Source of the DNA: JAAZPT01 sp964544955
GTDB lineage: Bacteria; Bacillota; Clostridia; Christensenellales; Aristaeellaceae
DNA: 64,000 nt
Assembly (NCBI GenBank): GCA_964544955.1
Contig: CAZJEB010000007.1
Location: 15,944 to 79,943, forward strand
Direction of reading: 5' to 3'
The notes under the pieces are model-generated. The model was given only the letters and a program-made list of their open reading frames with translations, had not been told where the DNA came from and made no database searches. Both the position numbers and the translations under genes were made by a program. Numbering within the stretch: position 1 is the first letter of the stretch; every line of letters begins with the position of its first letter. Positions 25,518 to 33,344 of this stretch are shown in pieces.

Positions 25518-25681
25518 TAGTTAAGATTAAAAACATTATAGCATTATGTGTTTTTTTAAATGCAAATTTATTTTTGTACTTTTATAGTTGTGCAAATTTA
25601 TATTTCATATGTTTTCTATGTTTGAATCAAATATCGCATGATATTAATATATTTTTATTTAAAAATGAAAGGAGGGTTCTT

Positions 25682-27343
25682 ATGGCAAAAAAAGATAAGC
25701 TGCGCATTATACCCCTTGGTGGCGTTGATGAAATAGGTAAAAACTTAACAGTAGTTGAGTGTGGAGACGATATAATAGTTATTGATTGCGGAAGTATGTT
25801 CCCCCATGAAGACCTGCTTGGTGTTGACCTTGTTATTCCCGATGTTGCATACCTATTGGAAAACAAAGACAAAATTAGAGGCTTTGTTTTTACCCACGGT
25901 CATGAAGACCATATTGGTGCTACACCATATGTTATGAGCCAGTTACAAGCCCCATTGTATGGTAGTAAATTTACAATGTCGCTAATTGATATTAAGCTTA
26001 AAGAACACCGATTACCACCAATTTCCTTAAACGCAGTAAACCCTGGCCAAGTTATTAAGCTTGGTTGCTTTTCAATAAAATTTGTAAATGTTAACCACTC
26101 CATACCAGGAGCCTTTGCACTAATAATAAAAAGCCCTGCTGGAACAATTATACATTCTGGTGACTTTAAAATTGACTATACGCCTATTAAAGGCTCTGTA
26201 ACAGATTTAACTGCATTTGCTGAAGCAAGTGCTGATGGTGTTTTGGCTTTATTATGCGAAAGTACAAATGTTGAACATGAAGGCCATACTTTAAGCGAAA
26301 GTAAAATTGCTGAAACCTTTGAAACTTTATTTGAGGAAGCCCAGGGTAGAATTGTAACTGCAATGTTTGCAAGTAATGTACACCGTGTACAAATGGCAGT
26401 TAATGCCGCTATGAGATATGGCAGAAAAGTTTGTTTTATTGGTCGTAGTATGGTTAATGTAACAAGAGTATCAATGGAGATAGGTGAGCTAGATATACCT
26501 GAAGGTTGGATAATAGAACCAGAAGAAATTGATAATTATAGAGATGATCAAATACTTATTGTAACTACTGGTAGCCAAGGCGAACCTATGGCGGGTTTAA
26601 CAAGAATGGCTTTTGGTGAACATCGCAAAGTTAGAATTAGACCTACAGATATGGTTATTTTATCTTCAAGCCCTATCCCTGGCAACGAGAAAAATACAGC
26701 AAGAGTATTAAACCAACTTTATAGGTGTGGTGCCCATGTTGTTTATGATTCTTTAGCAGAAGTGCACTCTTCTGGACATGCTTGTAAAGATGAATTAAGA
26801 ATAATACATACACTTGTTAAGCCTAAATACTTTGTACCAGTACATGGTGAATATAGAATGTTATGGCAACACGCTGAGCTTGGTGAAGCTTTAGGCGTTC
26901 CCCCATCTAATATAATAATACCTGAAACTGGCCAAGTTATTGAAATGAGTGAAAAAGCTTTAGCCTTAGGCGAAACTGTTCAAAGTGGATCACTTATGGT
27001 TGATGGCTTATGTATTGGTGATGTTGGTAATGTTGTTTTACGTGATAGAAGGCATTTAAGCCAGGATGGCATAATTATTGTTGCACTAACAATTGATAGG
27101 GATAATGGAACACTTGTTGCTGGCCCCGATATTGTAAGCCGTGGTTTTGTTTATATAAGGGAAAACGAGGATATTTTAGCAGAGGTTAAAGAATTATCTA
27201 GAAGTATAGTTTTAAGTTATGAAAGAATAGACGATGATGCCTTTATAGATATTAGAAACAGGCTAAGAAATGACGTTAAACGATATATTTATGCTAAAAT
27301 AAAACGCAACCCCATGATATTACCTGTAATATTGAATGTTTAA
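25682..27343 (+). CDS. rnj: Ribonuclease J
   Basis: A 553-aa metallo-beta-lactamase/beta-CASP ribonuclease with 5'-3' exonuclease and endonuclease activity in mRNA decay and rRNA maturation. The start is the ATG seven bases after GGAGG; the longer in-frame reading begins before a plausible ribosome-binding site. Zn motifs: HGHEDHIG (about 74-81), HSGDFKID (about 160-167), and CESTNVE; the beta-CASP motif VPVHGEYRML (about 386-395) is present. The C-terminal domain is complete. One paralogue only in the window; J1 versus J2 cannot be assigned. The YlbF-family gene follows after a terminator. Confidence 0.96.
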   Translation: MAKKDKLRIIPLGGVDEIGKNLTVVECGDDIIVIDCGSMFPHEDLLGVDLVIPDVAYLLENKDKIRGFVFTHGHEDHIGATPYVMSQLQAPLYGSKFTMSLIDIKLKEHRLPPISLNAVNPGQVIKLGCFSIKFVNVNHSIPGAFALIIKSPAGTIIHSGDFKIDYTPIKGSVTDLTAFAEASADGVLALLCESTNVEHEGHTLSESKIAETFETLFEEAQGRIVTAMFASNVHRVQMAVNAAMRYGRKVCFIGRSMVNVTRVSMEIGELDIPEGWIIEPEEIDNYRDDQILIVTTGSQGEPMAGLTRMAFGEHRKVRIRPTDMVILSSSPIPGNEKNTARVLNQLYRCGAHVVYDSLAEVHSSGHACKDELRIIHTLVKPKYFVPVHGEYRMLWQHAELGEALGVPPSNIIIPETGQVIEMSEKALALGETVQSGSLMVDGLCIGDVGNVVLRDRRHLSQDGIIIVALTIDRDNGTLVAGPDIVSRGFVYIRENEDILAEVKELSRSIVLSYERIDDDAFIDIRNRLRNDVKRYIYAKIKRNPMILPVILNV

Positions 27344-27389
27344 TAACATACAACGGCTAATTAATTGTAAATTTATACAACAATTATTT

Positions 27390-27416
27390 TAGCGGGGCTT
27401 TATGCTCCGCTTTTTT
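27390..27416 (+). terminator. Intrinsic terminator after RNase J
   Basis: AGCGGGGC-TTTAT-GCTCCGCT stem (one G-T pair) followed by TTTTTT. Confidence 0.88.
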
Positions 27417-27440
27417 ATAGTATAATAATAAGGAGCTTTT

Positions 27441-27779
27441 ATGAATAATGAAATAGAACAGGCTTTAACAAATCTTGTAAATATAATTAAAAGTACTAAA
27501 GCTTATGAAAACTATGATAGCCTTATGGAAGAAGTATATAATAATAAAGAATTAAGTGCTATTTTATATAGTTATAAAGTTGCAGCAAAGCCCTTACAGT
27601 TAGCCGCTGTAAATAATACTGAAACCGATGAAGAAAGCTTAGATAAGTTTAGACAAATATCCAACTTAGCTTTTAAGGATGAGGTTTTAGGTAGCTTTAT
27701 AAATTATGATATGCAAATTAAAAAATTGTTAGGCGATATTATAGAAAAATTAAGCGAAAGTTTGAAAATTGAGTATTAA
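27441..27779 (+). CDS. YlbF/YmcA family protein
   Basis: A 112-aa all-helical protein whose pattern (IIKSTKAYENYDSLMEEV..NKELSAILYSYK, then FRQISNLAFKDEVLGSFINYD) matches the Com_YlbF family. In B. subtilis YlbF, YmcA and YaaT form the Y-complex, which directs RNase Y to process operon mRNAs and affects competence and sporulation. GGAG is 6 bases before the ATG. It lies directly after the RNase J gene and 17 bases before mltG, with which it is probably co-transcribed. The placement next to RNase J suggests an RNA-processing role here too. Confidence 0.85.
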   Translation: MNNEIEQALTNLVNIIKSTKAYENYDSLMEEVYNNKELSAILYSYKVAAKPLQLAAVNNTETDEESLDKFRQISNLAFKDEVLGSFINYDMQIKKLLGDIIEKLSESLKIEY

Positions 27780-27796
27780 ACTTAACGAGGTAGTTC

Positions 27797-28984
27797 ATGG
27801 CAAAAAAAGATAGAGTTAAATATGATTATGAAACCTTAAAAAAAGAGAGGGAGTATGGTTTTTATTGGTACTCCCCTATTTGGCGTGTATTAAGATCTTT
27901 ATTAATATTTATAATAGCAATAATGCTATCTTTTGGCCTTTTAAGCTTGATTTTTAGTGTAATAAATGAAAAATATATAAGCCCTGTTGATTTAAACGAT
28001 AATACAGAAATTAATTTTACTGTTGAAAGTGGCTCTAGCCTATCAAGAGTATCGAAAAACCTTGAAAAAGGTGGGTTAATTAAGAACAGTACTGTATTTA
28101 AGTATTATAGCGACTTTATGGGTTTAGGTCAGAAAATACAAGCTGGTGATTACGTTTTACGAAAAAACATGACACTTAACGATATTGCTAATAACCTTGC
28201 AAGTGGTGATGGTAAACCATTAACTGTACGGTTTACAATTATTCCAGGGCAAACAATAGAGGCAATTGCTGATACATTACATTTAGAAGGTATAATTAGC
28301 AACAAAGAAGAATTTTTAACATTGTGCAACGACGGAAAACAATTTGAAAACTATTATTTTATTGCTGACGCTTTAAAAACAAATAATGTATCAAGTAGAA
28401 AGTACTTATTAGAAGGATATTTAGCTCCAAACACATATGAAATATACACAAACTCATCATCAAAAACAATACTTAATAGGTTATTGCAACAAACTGATTC
28501 TGTTTTCTCATCTACATATCACGACAGAGCAAATGAATTAAAAATGACAATGGATGAAGTTTTAACTTTGGCATCGATGATAGAAAAAGAAGCAAAAACT
28601 GATGATTTTGCAAAAGTTTCTGCAGTTTTTTATAACAGATTAAAATCTGGTATGAAATTACAAAGCGATGTTACAATACACTATGTAACAAATGTTAGAA
28701 GAATGCTGTTAAAAAATGATGATTTAAATATAAATTCAGCATACAACACATATATGATTAATGGTTTACCACTAGGGCCTATATGTAACCCATCGCCTAA
28801 TGCAATTTACGCAGCATTATTCCCAGATGAAGAATTTATTAAAGAAAAATACTTATACTTCTGCAGTAAGGATCCAGATACAGGTGAGCTATATTTCTCC
28901 AAAACTTTAAAGGATCACGAGCAAGCAGTTAAAATATTTGCCCCATTATGGGAGGCATTTGATAAGAGTAGAGGATTGAATTAA
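27797..28984 (+). CDS. mltG: Endolytic peptidoglycan transglycosylase MltG (YceG-like)
   Basis: A 395-aa membrane-anchored enzyme that cleaves nascent glycan strands and terminates their elongation. It has a basic cytoplasmic N-terminus, one membrane helix (about 32-57), a LysM-like region (about 75-135, VESGSSLSRVSKNLEKGGLI) and the YceG catalytic domain. The catalytic Glu is in LASMIEKEAK (about 257-266), followed by VFYNRLKSGMKLQSDVT and TYMINGLPLGPICNPS, all hallmark motifs. The stop codon overlaps the ATG of the U32 gene (TAATG). Confidence 0.96.
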   Translation: MAKKDRVKYDYETLKKEREYGFYWYSPIWRVLRSLLIFIIAIMLSFGLLSLIFSVINEKYISPVDLNDNTEINFTVESGSSLSRVSKNLEKGGLIKNSTVFKYYSDFMGLGQKIQAGDYVLRKNMTLNDIANNLASGDGKPLTVRFTIIPGQTIEAIADTLHLEGIISNKEEFLTLCNDGKQFENYYFIADALKTNNVSSRKYLLEGYLAPNTYEIYTNSSSKTILNRLLQQTDSVFSSTYHDRANELKMTMDEVLTLASMIEKEAKTDDFAKVSAVFYNRLKSGMKLQSDVTIHYVTNVRRMLLKNDDLNINSAYNTYMINGLPLGPICNPSPNAIYAALFPDEEFIKEKYLYFCSKDPDTGELYFSKTLKDHEQAVKIFAPLWEAFDKSRGLN

Positions 28985-30228
28985 TGAAAAATAAAATTGA
29001 ACTTTTAGCCCCTGCTGGCGGCTTATCACAATTAGAAACCGCTCTCCATTTTGGCGCAGACGCTGTATACGGTGGTTTAACAAAATTTGGTTTGCGTGCT
29101 TATGCAAATAACTTTAATTATGAAACTTTAAAAACAGCTGTTGATTTAGTTCATAAAAACAATAAAAAATTCTACTTAACTATGAATAGTATGCCCAATG
29201 ATACAGCAATGGAAGCTTTATTAGAAGCCGCAAAAAAAGCCCATGAAATAGGTATAGATGCTGCCATTGTTAGTGATATTGGTGTAATGAGATTGTTAAG
29301 TAAAAATATACCTAATTTACCTTTACATATAAGCACACAGGCAAATGTTTTGAATAGTGAAGCTGCTTTATTTTTCCATGAGGCTTTTAACGCTGAAAGA
29401 ATAATACTTGCAAGGGAACTAAATTTAGAACAGATTAAGGATATGCGGAAATCATTACCCCAAGAAATTGAACTTGAAGCTTTTGTTCACGGGGCTATGT
29501 GCATGGCATATTCGGGCAGATGCTTGCTTAGCAACGCCTTAACTGGAAGGGGCGGAAATCAAGGTGAATGTGCCCAAAGTTGCCGTTGGAAATACTCTTT
29601 AGTTGAAGCTAAGCGCCCCGGCGAAGAAATCCCAATATATGAAGATGAAAATGGAACATATTTATTATCAAGTTATGATATGTGTATGCTACCCAATTTA
29701 CCAGAACTACTTGATTCTGGTTTAAGTAGTTTGAAAATAGAAGGAAGAATGAAAAATGAATATTATGTTGCAACAGTAGTTTCAGCATACAGAAAAGCAT
29801 TAGACGCATTATACGAAAGTGAAGATAAATTTAATGAATTATTACCTTTTTTAATGAAAGAACTTGATAAGGTTGGCCATAGAGCAACAAATACAGGTTT
29901 CTATTACGGTAACCCAGAACCACCTGCTGGAGCTGAAGGTGTAATACAGAGCATGGAATATGTTGGCAAAATAAATACAGCAGCCCTTGCAAATGAAGAA
30001 ACTGCTGTAACTTTAAAAAATAGATTTTTTGTTGGAGATAAACTTGAAGTAGTATCCCCCACAGGAATATATGAATATACCCCCGAGTATATAAAATTAG
30101 AAAAAGATGGAAGTTTAGTTAATACATATAGTGTTGCAAATGAAATTGTATACTTAAAGTTCCCTTTTAACGTTAGTAAAGGCGATATAATACGTGGACC
30201 CAATAGAAACCACAGGTTTAGTATTTAA
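28984..30228 (+). CDS. U32 family protein, probable tRNA hydroxylation factor (TrhP-like)
   Basis: A 414-aa protein of the peptidase U32 family. The signature EAFVHGAMCMAYSGRCLLS (about 163-181) and the Cys-containing GNQGECAQSCRWKY (about 191-204) are both present; the four Cys residues likely bind an Fe-S cluster. E. coli YegQ/TrhP and B. subtilis YrrN/YrrO are members that act in 5-hydroxyuridine formation in tRNA, and RlhA hydroxylates 23S rRNA. The C-terminal beta-barrel domain (about 320-414) fits TrhP. One protein replaces the YrrN/YrrO pair here. It overlaps mltG by one base and the convergent ribF by 11 bases. Confidence 0.88.
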   Translation: MKNKIELLAPAGGLSQLETALHFGADAVYGGLTKFGLRAYANNFNYETLKTAVDLVHKNNKKFYLTMNSMPNDTAMEALLEAAKKAHEIGIDAAIVSDIGVMRLLSKNIPNLPLHISTQANVLNSEAALFFHEAFNAERIILARELNLEQIKDMRKSLPQEIELEAFVHGAMCMAYSGRCLLSNALTGRGGNQGECAQSCRWKYSLVEAKRPGEEIPIYEDENGTYLLSSYDMCMLPNLPELLDSGLSSLKIEGRMKNEYYVATVVSAYRKALDALYESEDKFNELLPFLMKELDKVGHRATNTGFYYGNPEPPAGAEGVIQSMEYVGKINTAALANEETAVTLKNRFFVGDKLEVVSPTGIYEYTPEYIKLEKDGSLVNTYSVANEIVYLKFPFNVSKGDIIRGPNRNHRFSI

Positions 30229-31033
30229 CGTTTAATTTATCAATAAAATGCAAAGCTACTTTTGATTCTTCTGTGACGAAGGGTAATGAATCACCTTGAG
30301 CAAAAAGTACTATGCATTTTTTATTTTGCACTAAAGCAATAACATCGTAACTTTTAAAGCTGTTAGCAATACCTATTGATATAATACATTTATAGGCACC
30401 TTTAGCTGGAACTATTTTACGAGCTAAGTACTCAAAATGATACTCATTTAATTGATTAAATAATAGCTTTAAAGGCATGGCATATGTATATTGCAACAAC
30501 TCATTTGCTCTATTAACATTGCCAATTTTAATTAGTTTTCTAATGCTTGTAGATGAAACGGTTTCATTGTGATCACTTACGCGAGATTTTACATGGGTTT
30601 TAAAACCATGTTTCTCACCTAATTGCTTTAGAAGTTCACCATCACCCCTACCACCTTTGCCAAATGTATAGTTATAGCCAATAAATATATGTTCAGCATT
30701 AAATGTTTTAACAAGGTTTTCTATAAAGTATTCAGGTTCTTGAGCAGCAATAGTTTTGTTAAACTCCATTATACACATAGCATTTACGCCTAAGCCTGCA
30801 ACTTCCCTTGCCCTTTGAGCAGTTGTTGTAAGCCTATCAGGTTGAATTCCAGGGTTTAACACTTCAAGGGGTCTTTTATTAAAAGTACAAAGTATTACTG
30901 GTGAAAGCTCGTCATTAGAAAGTTTAACGGCTTCATCAATAAGTCTTCTATGCCCCATATGTATTCCATCAAACATACCCAAAACAAGTATAGTAGGTCC
31001 TTTAATTTTTGTTAATCCTAAGTAAATTTTCAT
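30218..31033 (-). CDS. ribF: RibF-like FMN adenylyltransferase with a degenerate riboflavin-kinase domain
   Basis: A 271-aa protein. The start at 31033 has AAGGA seven bases upstream; the longer reading to 31066 runs into the end of truB. The FMN adenylyltransferase (FAD synthetase) domain is intact: LGMFDGIHMGHRRL (18-31), CTFNKRPLEVL, IGYNYTFGKGGRGD (118-131) and SSTSIRKLI (160-168). After about residue 180 the riboflavin kinase domain should start with GxVxxGxxxGRxxGFPTAN. Here that region reads LQYTYAMPLKLLFNQL, has no PTAN, and the whole domain is only about 90 residues. Riboflavin kinase activity is doubtful. It ends the nusA-infB operon, 10 bases after truB. Confidence 0.85.
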   Translation of the reverse strand: MKIYLGLTKIKGPTILVLGMFDGIHMGHRRLIDEAVKLSNDELSPVILCTFNKRPLEVLNPGIQPDRLTTTAQRAREVAGLGVNAMCIMEFNKTIAAQEPEYFIENLVKTFNAEHIFIGYNYTFGKGGRGDGELLKQLGEKHGFKTHVKSRVSDHNETVSSTSIRKLIKIGNVNRANELLQYTYAMPLKLLFNQLNEYHFEYLARKIVPAKGAYKCIISIGIANSFKSYDVIALVQNKKCIVLFAQGDSLPFVTEESKVALHFIDKLNVKY

Positions 31034-31043
31034 AATATTTTCC

Positions 31044-31949
31044 TTATATAGATAATAGTGTCTCAATTTTTAGCATATTTTTATGTATTTTACCAATTCC
31101 TATAAAGTCATTATCACAATAAACTCTAAAAACTTCATTTATGCCATTATTTGTATTATAATTGTTAAATTTTTTAACATTCAATGCTACACCATTCTTA
31201 ATTTCTTTTAAGTATTTATCATCTAAATATATTGCATTTAAATGTTGTAATGGAAAATCCATAGGCAAAATATGGCCTTTTATATCATTTGCCCGTTCAA
31301 CAAGCTCTTCTATACTAATAGCATTATACAAATCAAAATTTCCAGTATTAGTTCTAAGCAAAAAGCTCATATAAGCACAAGTTCCTAAGGCTTCGCCTAA
31401 ATCCCTACAAAACGACCTTACATAAAAACCAGATTTACACCTTATTAATAACCTGAACTTATTATCTGATATATCACTAAGTTTTTTTAATTCAAATATT
31501 TCCGTATCACGAGGTTTAATTTCTACCTCCATACCATCCCTTGCTATTTGATAAAGGCGTTTTCCATCATGTTTTAAAGCGGAATACATAGGCGGAACTT
31601 GAGTTTGCTTGCCTAAAAACTTATTTAATATATCTTCAATTTGTTTATCGCTAGGTATTATAGTTGATGTAGAAATCACTTCACCATCACTATCTAACGT
31701 AGTAGTAGTTTTGCCAAAACATATTTCAGCAATGTAAGTTTTATCCTTATATTGCATGTGATCAAACAATTTTGTTGCTCTGCCTAGCATTATTGGTAAA
31801 ACACCACTTGCAAGAGGGTCTAATGTGCCAGCATGACCAACTTTACTTGTGTTTAAATTTTTTTTTACGGCTCCAACAACATGGGATGAGCTCATACCTG
31901 GAGGTTTAAGTATATTTAAAAAACCATTATATGTTATTTTATCAGCCAT
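31044..31949 (-). CDS. truB: tRNA pseudouridine-55 synthase TruB
   Basis: Makes pseudouridine 55 in the T-loop of tRNAs. About 301 aa. The catalytic motif GHAGTLDPLASGVLP contains the nucleophile Asp; KTYIAEICFGKTTTTLDSDG and RCKSGFYVRSFCRDLGEALG are the other family signatures. The start at 31949 (MADKITYNGFLNILKPPG) aligns with family N-termini and overlaps the nrnA stop by 8 bases; an upstream ATG at 31976 is possible but less likely. It belongs to the rimP-infB operon. Confidence 0.95.
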   Translation of the reverse strand: MADKITYNGFLNILKPPGMSSSHVVGAVKKNLNTSKVGHAGTLDPLASGVLPIMLGRATKLFDHMQYKDKTYIAEICFGKTTTTLDSDGEVISTSTIIPSDKQIEDILNKFLGKQTQVPPMYSALKHDGKRLYQIARDGMEVEIKPRDTEIFELKKLSDISDNKFRLLIRCKSGFYVRSFCRDLGEALGTCAYMSFLLRTNTGNFDLYNAISIEELVERANDIKGHILPMDFPLQHLNAIYLDDKYLKEIKNGVALNVKKFNNYNTNNGINEVFRVYCDNDFIGIGKIHKNMLKIETLLSI

Positions 31950-32952
31950 TGTTGTTATTAATTTCGCTTTCCACATCTAATATAAGTTGTTTAATTGCAA
32001 GTTCTATATCTTTCCCCATAAAACAACCACTTGCAAAGGCATGCCCACCACCACCATGACTTTCAGCAATTTTATCAACACGATAAGGTGCTTCACTCCT
32101 TAAATTTGCTCTCACCATACCATCAATTGTTTGATGAACTAAAAAAGCAATTTTTACACCTTCAATTTCCTTTGCATAATTTACAATATTATTCGTTTGC
32201 TCGCTATTTGCATCCAAAGCTGCAAGTTCTTCTTTTGTAATATACATATAAGCAGCGTTGCCATCGCATATAACATTTAAATTGCTAAGGCATTTTGATA
32301 ATACTAAAAGTTGTTTTTCTTGTTTTCTTCTAAATAAAATAAAGTTAATTTTATCAAGAGGAAAATCAATTTTCATAATATCAGCCATGGCCTCAAATGT
32401 ATGTGCGTTTGTATTGCTATAAGAAAAATTACCAGTATCTGTAGATATTGCAGTATATAATAATATTGCCAAATCCTGAGTTATACCAAAGTTTATTGCC
32501 TTGATAAAATCATAAAGCATTAAACCTGTAGCAGGCGAATTACTATCCAAATAATTTAAATTAGCAAAGCTATCATTGGTAGGATGATGGTCAAATTGGG
32601 CCGTAATGCTAGCTTTTTTATATAATAAAATTGCATCACCAAGCCTTTTTGAGTCAGCAACATCAACTGCTATAGCTAAAGTATTTCCTTGTAATTTTTT
32701 ATATTTACCAAAATCACTTAAAAGTACAAGATCCTCAATACCAGGCAAAAAATCCAAATCATGAGTTACAGGCTTAAGTATAATAGGATGTACATTATTA
32801 TTATAACTTTTAACAACATTATACATAGTTAATAAACTACCTATAGCATCACCATCTGGATTAATATGAGTAAATAGCAGAACACTGTCGGCATTTTTTA
32901 TTGCCGACAGTAGTTCTGTATAGTTTTGATTTATTGTATTATTACCTGACAT
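31942..32952 (-). CDS. nrnA: DHH/DHHA1 phosphoesterase NrnA (oligoribonuclease / pAp phosphatase)
   Basis: A 336-aa cytoplasmic Mn-dependent phosphoesterase that degrades nanoRNAs and pAp in related Firmicutes. Motifs: THINPDGDAIGS (about 29-40), VDVADSKRLGDA, the DHH motif FDHHPTND (about 119-126), ISTDTGNFSYSNT, and the DHHA1 glycine motif SHGGGGHAFASGC near residue 300. Its ATG overlaps the rbfA stop by one base. Placement between rbfA and truB is standard for Firmicutes. Confidence 0.95.
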   Translation of the reverse strand: MSGNNTINQNYTELLSAIKNADSVLLFTHINPDGDAIGSLLTMYNVVKSYNNNVHPIILKPVTHDLDFLPGIEDLVLLSDFGKYKKLQGNTLAIAVDVADSKRLGDAILLYKKASITAQFDHHPTNDSFANLNYLDSNSPATGLMLYDFIKAINFGITQDLAILLYTAISTDTGNFSYSNTNAHTFEAMADIMKIDFPLDKINFILFRRKQEKQLLVLSKCLSNLNVICDGNAAYMYITKEELAALDANSEQTNNIVNYAKEIEGVKIAFLVHQTIDGMVRANLRSEAPYRVDKIAESHGGGGHAFASGCFMGKDIELAIKQLILDVESEINNNNG

Positions 32953-33326
32953 TATTGACCCTCCGATGTATCATTTTCATCAGAATCAGTCAAAACATTT
33001 TTTAATACATTAGAAATGTGTAAACCATATTCAATATTATGATCTTCCACAAAAGTTAGTTCTGGTGAATAGCGAATTATCATTTTTTTACCTAAAGCAT
33101 GCCTTAAGTAACCTGACGCATGTTTTAGTGCAGCCATTAGAGGTTTACGGTTTTCTTCCTCAAGCACACTTACATAAACCTTTGCAAAGCTTAAATCCCT
33201 TGTAACATCAACCCTAGTTATACTAAAGGTTCCTGTTATGCGTGGATCGTTTAGTTCATCGCGAATAATTTGATCCAAATCTCGCCTTGCTTGTTCGCTT
33301 ATTCTATCTATCCTTGAATAATTCAT
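32952..33326 (-). CDS. rbfA: Ribosome-binding factor A
   Basis: A 124-aa KH-like 30S maturation factor. The N-terminus MNYSRIDRISEQARRDLDQI and the segments VTRDLSFAKVYVSV and LRHALGKKMIIRYSPELTFVED are diagnostic. GGAG precedes the ATG. It lies 18 bases after infB and overlaps nrnA by one base. Confidence 0.96.
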   Translation of the reverse strand: MNYSRIDRISEQARRDLDQIIRDELNDPRITGTFSITRVDVTRDLSFAKVYVSVLEEENRKPLMAALKHASGYLRHALGKKMIIRYSPELTFVEDHNIEYGLHISNVLKNVLTDSDENDTSEGQ

Positions 33327-33344
33327 ATGTTCTCCTTTGAATAA

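Noticed and set aside
30218..31033. A frameshift hiding the riboflavin-kinase domain of RibF
   Set aside because: The alternative frames around 30218-30490 do not contain GRxxGFPTAN; the domain seems genuinely degenerate.
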